Part shown: positions 12,136 to 23,119 of the stretch, piece by piece
Layout: every line of letters starts with the position of its first letter
How positions within the stretch are numbered: the first letter of the stretch is position 1
From: Limnanthes douglasii subsp. nivea
Taxonomy: Eukaryota; Streptophyta; Magnoliopsida; Brassicales; Limnanthaceae
Direction of reading: 5' to 3'
Assembly (NCBI GenBank): GCA_036936605.1
Contig: JAUPFV010000005.1
Span: 123,994,453-124,058,452 of the forward strand
DNA: 64,000 nucleotides
Program-made: the position numbers and the translations under genes
Notes under the pieces: generated by a model
What the model was told of the DNA's origin: nothing
What the model saw: the letters and a program-made list of their open reading frames with translations, nothing else
The model's database searches: none

Positions 12136-12480
12136 ATGCTTAATAAACTAAGCATAAGGTTGATAAACCATAAGATTACGAAAGTGGTCATATCAAATTA
12201 GCAAAATTATTAATAAACCAAGTCTAATGTTGAAAGACTATAAGTCTACCCAAATAGTCATATTTAGCCTGGCTTAGAATGTCAAATAAGTTAAAATGGT
12301 TAATAAACCAAGACTAAGTTTGAAAAATATGAGGTTACGCAAGTGTCAATACCGATCCCCGACTTAAAATGTCAGAGTAGCAAAAATAGTTAATAAACCA
12401 ATTCTAACTGTAATAAGCCATAATGTTACGCAAGTGGCCATATTTTGCCCTGACATAATAGTCAAATAAATATACCGACC
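12136..12480 (+). repeat. Element F tandem-repeat block
   Basis: Four imperfect units of about 75-95 bp start near 12136, 12211, 12300 and 12394. Each opens with a form of TTAATAAACCAAGTCTAA and contains GTTACGCAAGTGGTCATA-like text. The block lies upstream of the aORF. Elements A and B have a different repeat in the same relative place. Confidence 0.6.
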
Positions 12481-12779
12481 CTACGAAGAGAATAAAAATA
12501 AAAACATGTTGCCAAAATAAAGATAATTAAAGATATAAACAAAATTGTTCATGGGTTAAAGTAAATTACAACACATGATGATTCGCTCAAAAACATAACG
12601 AAACTAAGAAGAAATAAATTATTAAGATCAAGAATTTACTTTAGTAAAGACTTTGTCAAATTAACCAGTACGAGGTGGAGAATTTATTTTGATAACAACT
12701 TTGTCAACTTTAGTACGATGTATAACTACATTGATGAGGTTTTTTTAGTTTAGCTAGTATGAAGTATATTGACGACGTC

Positions 12780-14720
12780 TTTGTTAGTATGTTCTCCTTC
12801 AACAACAACTACTTCATGATCAAGTTTTTATTCTTCAGTTTCTTTATCTTCTTCTTTATTATAGGACGAACCAAGTGGCTCGTCTTCATGTAAAAAATGC
12901 TTGAGTTTCCCCAAGATAAGTTTAGGATTTCTTCTCCAAATGTGTACAATAGTATCTTTTTGAAGTTTTTCAACCAAATTTTGGGCAACATGCATAACTG
13001 GATCTTCTTTTTTCTTGATAGTTTTTGCAGTATCGTCTAAAATAAATTCTCGGCATCTTCCACCGATTTAGATAATTTCAATCTTTTTAAAAAAAATTAT
13101 TATGTTTTTCTTGAAAATGTAATTTCTGATTTTAAAGTAGTAGTCAATGTATTAATTTTGAGAGACATGGTACCGACTTGGCCTGTCAGACCAACATTTT
13201 GAGAAAATGACTTATCATTTTGAGTAGTTTGAGAAGTACCTTGAGTAATTAAAGAAGCATTTTATTAAATTAGTTCTTCATGGTATCTCGTTCACTACGT
13301 AAATTAACAACTAAGTTTTCAACTTCAAGTTTAGCCCACTTTAGTTTCTCAAACTTGTACTTTAAAACTTTATATCCCCGTTGAAAATTTGCTAATTATT
13401 TTATAATTTACTTATAAAATAAAATAAAATAGGTTGGGTTTTAAATTATTCATCTCTTTGAAATTTGATGGGGTTATTTGTTAATAAAAAAATACCAATG
13501 AGTAGTGATAAGTTAGAGAAATAACAATGTAAAAGATAAATAAAATGTTCATTAAGATAGATTAAGAAAAAGTACGATGATAAAAATGAACCATTATTTT
13601 GAACTTAAGTTGTGCTTGTAGGATGCCAGTCATACTCATAGTGTTGTAATACGACATATTAGGATAATATTTAAGTTGACCAGAAATCAATAATGATGGA
13701 GTTGGAATGTCTATAGAAACATTTTGTTGACTAACATTTAGAAGAAGCACCAATGAACTTAATGTCTTTGTTAATGTTTTGATTTGAAGGATTTGTAGAG
13801 GCTACGTTTTTACCTTTTCTCAGGTTACGAACCATAGTTGTAAGTTTGGTAGATTCTTCAGGTCTTTCTTTGGTTTTTTGTTGATGATTAGAAGTATACG
13901 AGATTTTCTTGTTAAAAGTAGGGACTTTGTCAGAGGTGGAAGGATTTTAGTTGTCTGTATCAAGGTTCTCTTTAGACGTATAAGGATTTTCTTGTTAGAA
14001 GTAGTGACTTCATTAGAAGTAGAAAGATTTTTCTTCTTGGAAATATGTGTAAAATCATTTTTTTTTTGTTTGTTTTGGTTTGTGTCTTTTTCTTATGAGG
14101 TCCTTCTGGCGGTACAAGTTTGTTTTGAGAAGCATTGAGATTTTCATTCTGGTGAAAGAATTTACAACACAAGGTTAGGTTGGTTTTTCTAACAAACACC
14201 TTTGTTGGGAGAGGTATTATCAGCATCCTTAGTATCCTTAGACGTTTTATTTTTAAGAATATTTTTTCCAAACCCAATCTTGTTTTTACTATAAATTTGT
14301 TGAATGATCATACCTTCAATATCTTCATAAAAAAACTTCTTCTTTGGTTATGGTAATGGTAATTGTTTTATCAGAATTGAGCTCTTAGATAGGCCAAACC
14401 CATATAACAAAAACATTACAGAGGGAATGGTATTCAAGGTAAAATAAACTAATTATGAAGCAACATAAAGGTTTGCCAAAGGATTTACTAAATTACCATC
14501 CTTGAGTGTCTTGACGAGCTGTTGAAACCTACCACCAGGATTTGCAAAAAAAATAAAACAAAAAAAGAAGAGAAGCGTCAACAAAACATGTAGCAAAAAA
14601 GGAAGTTGAAATTGAATTAAATAAATCATATCTTAGGAATTTTTATCCATCTTCTTTAGGCTTGACCATATTTGTTTCACATGGATATTCCCAATTTTTA
14701 GTTATAAAAAAAAAAAAAAT
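12780..14720 (-). pseudogene. Element F antisense ORF remnant
   Basis: Minus-strand pieces at 12809-12991, 13562-13753 and 13972-14277 are lysine-rich and disrupted. The 13562-13753 piece resembles the aORF fragment at 3537-3790. The 12809-12991 piece (ILNLSWGN..., then SHLVRPIIKKK) is in the position of DLTWEELTTQPSPDVVLKR in A. I infer that this is the same aORF family, much decayed. Function is unknown. Confidence 0.45.
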
Positions 14721-15495
14721 TGCAAGGCATGGTGACAGGTGGGTGAGCTGAAAATTTTATTTGTGTCTTTGATGGATATATAATAAAAATGGGTTTTCTA
14801 AAGTTTCAAAATATCATATATTTGTAAGGAAGTCTGGAAGATGTAGAGGTATACCTAGCAATCATAGCATAATGCTTAGCTAAAACATGTTAAAAAAATC
14901 AAAAATATTTGTTACTTATTCAAATCTAATCTGTAATCAGAGCATAAATAAAAAAAATTAAAGGGAAGAATTGATGCATAAAATACTTGTTGCAAGGAGT
15001 TGAAGACATAAGCAAAATTAAATATTTTGGTGTTCTAATTGAGATAGTATAGGAAAAAAGATGAGTTTTGAAATAGAAAGGCTATAGAAGAAGAAATAGG
15101 AGGGTAATACGTTTCCTTAGTATAAAATTAGCTAATATCTTCAAAGAATATCTTAACCCATTAGAAGAGTATTTACGGTTGAAAATAGTTGATATATTCT
15201 AGAAAATGAAATGGTTCAATTCTACGAAACATTAAACGGTTTATAAACGTGTTAAAATATGTGGTAATCAATGAGAAAATTACTTACATGTGTCAATGTA
15301 AAGCATAAATATAAAGATTTTTATGCATACCAATTATATTTTTATAATAAAAATATGAAATCTTAATTTTTTTTAATGTTACATCATCGAGTAATTTTAG
15401 TAGTCATTTAGGAAATTGTTTTAGAAAATTAGTTTAAGGACTATAAGGGAGTCATAATAAGATTTTATCCTATAGAAATTATATATTCTTTATAA
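14721..15495. other. Element F 3' untranslated region
   Basis: This is AT-rich non-coding DNA between the aORF remnant and the 3' LTR. No gene is seen. A short run AAGGACTATAAGGGAG (about 15436) could be the decayed polypurine tract, about 50 bp before the LTR. Confidence 0.4.
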
Positions 15496-16143
15496 TGACA
15501 AGGTAAATATATATATATATATATATATATAAGGCTAACAAAATAATAAGATGTGGGTAATAAAGGTCATAAGAGGTGTAAGAAGAGGCTTACAAAGAAG
15601 CCCAAGTCGAGGGTCGCAAAATGAACAAATGTTGTATAAAGTAAGACAAGGGTTATAGAGAAGTACAAGAAGATAGTATTAAATAATATACGAGATAAAG
15701 GTTATAAAGAAGATATAAGATAGGGTTTATAAAGAAATATGAGATGAGGGTCATAAATAAGATACAAGATGAGTGTTGTAAAGAAATACGAAATAATGGT
15801 CACGAAAAAAAATATGATACAAGAGTCATGAAAAAGCAGGAGACGCGGGTCGTTAAGAATCTACGAGACATGTATACATATAAATTGTTCAAGCGGTTAT
15901 AACAGAATTATATGTGCCATCATGTTATAGATTATTAAGAATATTAGTTAGAAAGTTATAACAATATCACTCGTGTAAACTTGTAGTTGATTGAAATATA
16001 TTAAAAACAATACAAATAAGGATTAAGTCTCAATTTAAGGACTCATCACACTTTAATAAAAAAACATTATATTCAAAGAAGTGTTCTTTCTCGATTATTA
16101 ATCATCATCTTGGCTTTATATTTGAGAAGGAAATTCCTTATCA
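15496..16143 (+). repeat. Element F 3' LTR
   Basis: This is a 648-bp copy, longer than the 5' LTR because of a (TA)n run (about 15508-15533) and an extra segment around 15925-16085. Its end, AATTATTAATCATCATCTTGG...TTATCA-type text, matches the 5' LTR end. Confidence 0.78.
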
Positions 16144-16148
16144 TGTTG

Positions 16149-17250
16149 AAATTGAGTTAACTTGTTTACAACAAATGTAATATATAGTCGAGTGTGTAGA
16201 ATATACTATAATGATCCAATACATTTATGTATTATGAAGGATTCGACAAAGAATCGCTTATACTAATGAAAAGAGGCTCACAGATAAACATGGACGTAAA
16301 GCATGCTTAGAAGAGGATATATATTTACGAAAAATTAAGTCATCACATATATGGATATAGTCAAGTATAATTCATGTAGACTCTCATAGTACTTCAATTC
16401 GCAAAAATATGTGTAGTTTGAATTCAAAAATTTGGTTCAAATGTTTGATAAACTCTTATAGACTATATGTATTATGTTTTATAACTATAATATCATCCAA
16501 ATATACTAGGATAATTAATATAGTGGAATTATAGATATATAAGAACATCGAAGATCCATCTTTAGAGTTTAGGAATTTCTATTGTAGTAATTTATAGCTT
16601 TTCATATCACATCCAGGGGCCTGTTTGAAAGCATATAAGGTCTTGTGAAGGTTATAAACATAGGATGATTTTGTAGGATGTAGAAACTATTCAGGTTGTA
16701 CCATATACACATTCTCTATTACAACCCCATATAGAAATAAATTATTAATATCTAGTTGTTTCACATCACAACTCTTAACAGCAGTTAGAGTTAAAATGTA
16801 TCTAATAGTAGGTGTTGTTGATAACATGTCTGAAAGTGTATGAGAAGTATATACTAGGGGTTTGATGACAAATCTTGGGAAAAATTCTAACCTTTTTTGC
16901 GCTGGATAGACCCATTTATGTTATAGTTAAGTTTGTAAACCCATTTACTACCAACTATAATGCATCAGATTCTAAGTTTTGTTTTTCTTTGTAGAGCATC
17001 AAATTCTTCTTACATATATATACTCATTTAGGATCATAAACATCTTCTGAAAACTTTATAGATTCTACGGGTTACCCGAACGAAATAGTGGTACAGTTGG
17101 GTTTAAATATACCATTTTTTGCCATTCTTTACATGTGGTCTTGATTTGGTAAGGTCAATGAGTGTATCTTTCCTGGATGTTGAGTATAGTTAGGGGTTGC
17201 GGTTGGATCAAGATGAGTTTCAGTTTAGTTTAAATTGTTATATCAGGAGG
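16149..17250 (-). pseudogene. Element G reverse transcriptase remnant (copia)
   Basis: The minus strand encodes SKWVYKLNYNINGSIQRKK (copia KWVFK.K.N.DGSIERYKAR) at about 16900. It also encodes QLDINNLFLYGVVIENVYM and KTLYAFKQAPG (copia QLDVNNAFLHGDLEEEVYM, ALYGLKQAPRAW) near 16620-16770. The first catalytic Asp of QLD is retained. Stops and frame breaks are frequent. The match ends at element F. Confidence 0.75.
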
Positions 17251-17599
17251 ATTAAAAGATTGCATCGTTATGTGGCATATATTTGTGAATTTGGGTGTCG
17301 ATTTTGAGAAATAGGTTGATGATAAGGTATGGGTATGATATGTTGACCAATTGACGATTTTATACCACGTATATATTGTCTTGAAGAAACAAATATGACG
17401 TCGAATGATTGTATAACATGAAACCATGAGATATAGGAAAAGGAACAAATAACTTATAAATCTTAGTATTTAGAAAACTTCAATGACTCGGGAATTTTAT
17501 TTCACTAAACACGATATTTCTAGAAACATATATCCTGCTACTATTACTTAAACACTTATAACCCTTATGAGTATCAAAATAGCCTAGAAACACACACCT

Positions 17600-18538
17600 C
17601 ATTGGATGAAATTGAAATTTGTGAGTTTGTTAAGCTCTAAGATATGGAAAACATGCACAACCAAACAAATTTTCAAAAGAATAATCTGGTTTCTTATGAA
17701 ATTTCTCACATGTTGTAACATGATTTAGGATAGTAGTAGGTAACCTATTTACTAGAAATAAATATATTTGCAAACGTTTCATGCCATATTTGTAGGGTAA
17801 TTTAGCTTGGACTACTATGGTCAGTCCCATGTCAACTATATGCCTACACTTTCTCTCACTTATACCATTTTGAACAGAAGTATGTGGGTACGATGTTCTC
17901 AAGTATATATTTGACTATTTTATTAGTGGAGTCTTACAATCTCTTTCCCAATATGCGTGCAATACCTTAAGTTCTGTGAAATTGATTTTCAACTAAGCTT
18001 TTGAAATAAACAAAGGAAGTAAGAGTTTATGTTTTGAGTTTAAATGATATATCCAAGTGTATCTACTATTATTATTTAAAAATATATATAATACTTCAAA
18101 TCAAATGAGATGAATAGAACAAGGATCTCAAAGGTCTATAATATATGTAGACGAGAGATGGAAATAGAGTATGACAGAGAATGACATTTTCCTAGCTAAT
18201 AAACATTTAAATATTTTGACTCTTTGTGCAAATCAAGTGGAATATTGCACTGTATTAGAATAAAAGAAGGAACATGACTAGAAAGATGGCCAAGCCTCAT
18301 ATCTTAACCTTCATAAATGAGACAAACTTTGATTTAATGAAAACTTAACATTAAAAACTTTACAAGTACCTATTCCATTTAAGGATAAACAACTACATGT
18401 TGCTTTAATTTCGTATAGACCATACTCAAATCTCTCTTTGAGCAACATTGTCCCTACTATCTTGTCTTTCACAAAATAACCATAGTTATGAAATTTCATA
18501 TATATATAATTTTGAGATGTAATTTGAGAAACACATAG
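17600..18538 (-). pseudogene. Element G integrase and pre-integrase remnant (copia)
   Basis: The 17630-17902 piece reads SYPHTSVQNGISERKCRHI, LVNRLPTTILNHVTTCEKFHKKPDYSFENLFGCACFP. This is the copia integrase core around the catalytic Glu (NG..ERK.RHI) and the GCACFP segment. At 18311-18499 lie VKDKIVGTMLLKERFEYGLYEI motifs typical of the region before the zinc-binding domain. The family inserts element DNA into the chromosome. The frame is broken, and the upstream part is cut off by element H at 18539. Confidence 0.78.
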
Positions 18539-19174
18539 TTTTAATAGATTTTCTTCTCAAACAGTGTGATAACAAAGAAAGATCGAAGCAAGAATTTGAA
18601 CTTTTTCTAAATAATGAAGTATATTTTATTTTCTTAACTATGGTCAAACTTTTTATTTGGAGTTTCAGTCCTACTTATAATATTTACAATAGACTTTCTC
18701 TCATCATATTTCATATCTGGTTATTACACATTTGAATCGGGTCAAACTGTTCTAAATGTTAGTTTTTCCTCATAATAAGCGTTCAAACAAGTTACTCCTC
18801 GTTATATCGACAAGTTGGTTGTCGCTCAAGTAAATTAGTGTGTTTGCCTCGTGCTATTTTTTGGGTCATCGTCCATGTATGTGTGTTGCTCTCGGATTGT
18901 ACTACTTGTTACTCTCATCTTGATCGTTTTCCTCATCTAACACTATCTTGTGGGCTTGTTCCGGTTCTTGTTATGCATCGACTTATTACCATCAATTCGT
19001 ATTAATTATTATCCTTGTCTGATTCACGGTTTTGTCTAGTAATAATTATGTATCCTCACCTGATGTATTATCGCGTTGTAACTATCACTTATCATTTTGC
19101 CAGTCCTTTGAAGTGGCATACCTATCTTGTATATGGAGTATGAACTACATGTATGATATATATTATTTTCCACA
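18539..19174 (-). repeat. Element H 3' LTR
   Basis: This is a 636-bp copy. It aligns with 20719-21065 and 21785-21961, for example at CATTTGAATCGGGTCAAAC and at the TAATAATTATGTATCCTC/TAATAATTATTTTTCTTC segments. Confidence 0.75.
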
Positions 19175-19559
19175 GTCGCCCCTAGTCCTTGAAGTAATTT
19201 ATGAAAGAAATTGGTTGAAGAACTATAAATATTAACAGATGTGACTAGGTATAGCATTTTATTCAACTGATAATATGTCGGAGAACGCACACATGTGACA
19301 AAGTTGTGTCGAGTGTAGAAAGGGTTTGCCACGTGTCATTGATATAATCGCATGCATATATTGATATTTTATGGGTAGCAGACCGCGTGTACAGTTTAAG
19401 TGGACAATAGTTCAGTTACTTATGAACTTGTCTTTATTCTTAGAAATTGTAGAAAAATTTAAAAATAATAATTTTGAGTCTTTGATTGCCAAAAAATCTA
19501 GCGGTTCATATTGATATTAAAAGATCCCTCATATAAAGTAGTTTTATCTACAATTCGTG

Positions 19560-19990
19560 ATTGCCCTTTGTAATTTTTAACTAATCTCATTGATGTTGAT
19601 ACATATTCATGATGGATGATCCATCATTCGTTTGCTTTTCCTAACCAACAAAACGATTCCTGGAAGGTGCTCTATAGTCCCTCAAAATCTCTGGTTGTCC
19701 ATTTTGGGAGTTTCTTGAACAAATCCGAAAGTGTTATAATTTTTAGTCATGGAGAAGGTCCGACAAAGTAGGACATCATCCGGGTTTAAAGTTATCATCA
19801 TATTTCTGAACTATTCAAGATAATGCTTGGGGTCTCCTGATCCGTCATAAGAGTTTATTATGTAAGGATCAAAGTTTCTAGGAAACTTACTCTCTAAAGG
19901 TTCATCAACAAAGGAGACTCATGTAGAATGTAAGTCGTCATTTTACTCTTTTACCATTGTATTCATCGTTCCTCTATTTCTATTTTAGGA
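19560..19990 (-). pseudogene. Element H gag remnant
   Basis: The minus strand encodes FVDEPLESKFPRNFDPY, YDGSGDPKHYLE, then FRNMMITLNPDDVLLCRTFS, with a stop between the last two. This is the capsid-like motif of Tat and Athila gag (YDGTGDP..HL..F...M.....D...CR.F). A coiled-coil part, KKTEELQLLTEKVMSE, lies further upstream at about 20200. Stops and a frameshift break it. Confidence 0.65.
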
Positions 19991-20091
19991 GATAGAGTTT
20001 CTTGATTGATTTACACGCTCGGTGTCTCTACGATTCTTTTTTGTTTACTTATTCTCGTTATTTTCTCTTCTGTGCTTGTCTTCATCCCTCA

Positions 20092-20093
<2 letters not shown>

Positions 20094-20133
<40 letters not shown>
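20094..20133. repeat. (TA)n microsatellite
   Basis: An uninterrupted TA run of about 20 units within the interior of element H. Confidence 0.95.
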
Positions 20134-20136
<3 letters not shown>

Positions 20137-20696
20137 GTGCAGCTCACTTTACGGACATCCTGGTTCACATTTTTATTCTCCTTATTCTCTGACATGACTT
20201 TCTCCGTTAATAGTTGTAGCTCCTCGGTCTTTTTTTCAGATCTAGCTTTTGCCTCCTTTTCTATCTCGACCTATAGCTGGATAGCCTTAATTTTTTCCTG
20301 TATCATTTTTTCCATATGTAATTCCAAAAGTTCGATAGTAGATTGTGTGAGAGACCTACTTTACCGAGAGAGATTGTCTCCCTCAATCGGCACAGGATTA
20401 GTGTGCGCGATAGTGGTTGTATCCACTAGGCTGCCTTCAGTCGACTTCCTCCATACTGCGTTGCAGGCATGGTCTTCGCCGGTTGGTCAACGGTGGTGAT
20501 CCCGACAATATTAGTCATATGTTGTTGGCCTGGCATAACGCCCAATTGTCAATCCATCAGTGTGTTGCCTCCCGTATTTTCCCGGACTGATACCCATATT
20601 TCCTTGACACATATGGATATCCTGGTTGTCACTTTATATTTTTTATCTTGATGTTACCATTGGTTGGTTACTATTGGTAAGGTAAGAGAAAGCTTT

Positions 20697-20716
20697 TTCG
20701 CACAGACAGTGCCAAA
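20697..20716 (-). other. Element H primer binding site
   Basis: Minus-strand TTGGCACTGTCTGTGCGAA lies next to the LTR end. It resembles the TTGGCGCCGTCTGTGGGAA site common in Tat and Athila elements and fixes the orientation of H. Confidence 0.65.
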
Positions 20717-20718
20717 TT

Positions 20719-21961
20719 TGTTATAATAATTTATTCTCAAACACGACACCAAGATAACGAGTAAAGATCCAAGAAATAATTTGATATTTTTTGGAATAAT
20801 AAAGTATGCTTTATGTATTATGTTATGATCAAACTTTATACGTAGATTTCTACTCTTATTTATATTGTTTACAAAAGACTTTCTATCTCTATATTGAATA
20901 TCTAGTTATTACCCATTTGAATTAGGTCAAATTACTCTAAATGTTGGTTGTGCCTCATAATGAAGCTTCAAACACGTTACTCATGTTATGTCGACAAGTA
21001 TTACTTTCTGAAAGTCGTTTGGGTAAATTTGTTTGTTCGCCTTGTGCGCTTGTTTGGGTCCTCGTTTTTAAGGTAGCGACCAAAGTTCCACATCCCACAT
21101 CGGTAAAACATGGGAAGGATCAATGGTATATAAGTGAGAACATATCTCAACTAGTATGAGGCCCTTTGGAAGTGGACCAAAAGCAAAGCCGCGCGGGCCA
21201 GTCGGCTCAAAGCGGACAATATCACACTAGTGTGGAGATCGGGTATTCTTACTTATATACAAAGGCGGAATATACTGACCTCATATTCCTTACAAATGGT
21301 ATCAGAGCACCAGGCCCAGACGGAACGCGATGTAGTGGGTTGCGATGTGGGTGAAATTCTGCGAACATCATACCACAAGCCATACTCAAGGTGAATGATC
21401 CATCTCGATAGATGGAGCGCCACGGCTCATGAAGCAGGTGGGCTTGATAAAGGAGCGGCGCAGATTCATCTAAAGATGTAGCGCCACGGTTCATCAAGCA
21501 GGTGGCTTGATCAAGGAGCGGCACAGTGTCATCGAGTAGGGGGATGGAAGTCAATTGAGAGGAGGCTAGAGTGGTACTTTGTTCGAGAGGAGGATTTGTT
21601 AGGGTAGCGACCAAAGTTCCACATCCCACATCGGTAAAACATGGAAAGAATCAATGGTATATAAGTGAGAACATATCTCAACTAGTATGAGGCCCTTTGG
21701 AAGTGAACCAAAAGCAAAGCCGTGCGGGCCAGTGGGCCCAAAACGGACAATATCACACTAGTGTGGAGATCGGGTATTCTAACATTATCTTACGGGATCA
21801 TCTTATTTCTTGTTTTGGTTTTTTGTCGAGCAATAATTATTTTTCTTCGTCTGATATATTGTCGGACTGTAATCTTCAGTTATCCTTTTGTCAATCATGT
21901 GTACGGGCGCACCTTATCAGCATACGTAATATATATTACGTAAAGGATATATATCTTATCA
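20719..21961 (-). repeat. Element H 5' LTR, split by a TRIM
   Basis: This partner of 18539-19174 has a TRIM at about 21066-21784 inside. Against the other LTR, roughly 90 bp are missing at the insertion point. The upper end reads TGATAAG on the minus strand. Confidence 0.72.
21066..21784 (+). mobile_element. TRIM retroelement inside the H LTR
   Basis: Two copies of a 180-bp repeat (about 21066-21248 and 21597-21780) begin with a form of TGTTAGGGTAGCGACCAAAG. They share CCCACATCGGTAAAACATGG and TGTGGAGATCGGGTATTCT. Between them lies TGGTATCAGAGC (21297-21308), the initiator-tRNA-Met primer site. The interior is about 300 bp and non-coding. This is the layout of terminal-repeat retrotransposons in miniature. 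The first copy has about 40 extra bases before the primer site. No TSD was recognised, so the borders are approximate. Confidence 0.8.
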
Positions 21962-22690
21962 TATAGTATATACTTAGTAATTTTAGTAACATGTCAAATA
22001 TTATTTAATGTAATTAATTTGTTCATATAGCTATGAATTTTATTTGCCTCATGTTTAATATAAATAATTTCTCACCACTATCTATAGTGCTTGCCATCAT
22101 GCGTCTAATAAATTAGGTTTGGATTCTCTTTCATATGGTTAGAATCATTTTCTGCATACCATGACATTTTATTTCTATGTTTTCGGTCAGTAACAACTTT
22201 TGACTGATCATTTGGTATATAATTCATCTAATTAGGTTCGTCCATGAAGTAACGCACTAATCATGTGTAACCATAATTTCTACAAATTTGAGATGTTGGT
22301 ATGCTACAAGTGTATCATCCACATCTGCCTATATAGTTCCGTTAATAATGTTTTCTTTCTTTGAAACCCCTGTCCTAACCTCAACAGTTATTACTGTTTT
22401 GACCTCTAAACGGTTGGTTACTTTTAGATCTTATTATTTTGTTTACAATGATATTATATTCAAATTTGTTGTTCCATGTTATTTAGGTTTTCTAGCTACT
22501 TAGAAATATTAGTATAGCTGTCTTAAAATCTAGCCAATTTAATAGTTTGATATCAACTACATTGATTATTATAGGTATTTTATCTAAGTGTAAAATACCC
22601 AATACTGACAAAATTGGTTGAGTGAGATATGACCGTAGGCTGGTGTAAGATTATCTGATATATTTTTTATTTGTGTAAATATTTTTCCAC
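21962..22690 (-). pseudogene. Element G gag remnant, C-terminal part (copia)
   Basis: The minus strand encodes KIFTQIKNISDNL at about 22650 (copia gag YLQ.IK.ISD.L) and, near 22270-22310, SQICRNYGYT, a decayed zinc knuckle (copia CQICGKFGHTA..C). It is bounded by element H below and element B above. Its N-terminal part resumes at 53168. Confidence 0.65.
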
Positions 22691-23005
22691 ATGAAATGAA
22701 ACTTTGAGGGCTCAAATGTAAAGAATAAAATTTCTTGTGACATATTGTAAAGTTAGAGGAAGAATTTGCAATCATGTATTTTAATCAGGGATCAGCGTGT
22801 AATTATCCTTTTTATGTAACTGTTTTTAGTTGAGAGCTAAGTCTTTGTACCTTTATATAAAGGCCAAGACTAATCTAATAAAGGGGTTGGATTTTTGAGA
22901 TAGATCATATTGAAAATCTGATTTTCTCTCTCTAAAACCTATTTCGCTCTCTATAATCTGACTTCTCTCAATTTACTAAGGCAATCCAAGTTATCAAACT
23001 CACCA
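22686..23005 (+). repeat. Element B 5' LTR
   Basis: It aligns with 52881-53167 through AATGTAAAGAATAAAAyTTyTTGTGACATATTGTAAAGTTAG and the end AAACTCACCA. Its first eight bases (TGATAAGG in the other copy) are unrecognisable here. It has about 32 extra bases near 22945. A TATA-like TATATAAAGG lies at about 22854. Confidence 0.75.
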
Positions 23006-23030
23006 AATTGACGACTTTATTGGAGACCTC
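23006..23030 (+). other. Element B primer binding site
   Basis: AATTGACGACTTTATTGGAGAC follows the LTR end CACCA directly. It is a decayed form of the AATTGGCGACCACAGTGGGAG site of element A. Confidence 0.55.
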
Positions 23031-23119
23031 ATTAACGATTGGTGCCTAATGTACTAGTTTGAATTTTCCAAACCTTTAAAAATAATCTTAAAACTTTACA
23101 ATGAATTAAGAAACGACTC

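Larger units (their letters stand above)
10470..16143 (+). mobile_element. Element F: pol-less LTR retrotransposon inserted in G
   Basis: The LTR pair (10470-10973 and 15496-16143) begins TGATAAGG/TGACAAGG and ends CTTATCA. It is flanked by CGTTG (10465-10469) and TGTTG (16144-16148), a 5-bp duplication with one C-to-T change. The primer site after the first LTR reads TTGGCGATGTATGTGAGAA, close to the TTGGCGCC-type sites of Tat and Athila elements. Inside are a short gag-like coiled coil, a tandem-repeat block and a decayed antisense ORF. No protease, RT or integrase is visible, so it depended on partners for mobility. Confidence 0.8.
18539..21961 (-). mobile_element. Element H: gag-only LTR retrotransposon inserted in G
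   Basis: LTRs lie at 18539-19174 and 20719-21961, flanked by CATAG (18534-18538) and TATAG (21962-21966). Orientation is minus: the primer site lies beside the LTR at 20719, and a purine-rich tract (ACTAGGGGCGAC on the minus strand, about 19175-19186) precedes the lower LTR. The 1.5 kb interior encodes only a gag remnant. Protease, RT and integrase are absent, so it moved in trans. Without its inner TRIM it is about 2.7 kb. Confidence 0.8.

Noticed and set aside
20002..20499. Plus-strand 165-codon frame in element H
   Set aside because: It runs through the (TA)n repeat as YIYIYIYI and is opposite the minus-strand gag coiled coil of H.
21297..21308. TGGTATCAGAGC as part of a tRNA-Met gene
   Set aside because: It is only the complement of the tRNA 3' end, placed between two direct repeats. 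No tRNA arms surround it. It is a TRIM primer site.
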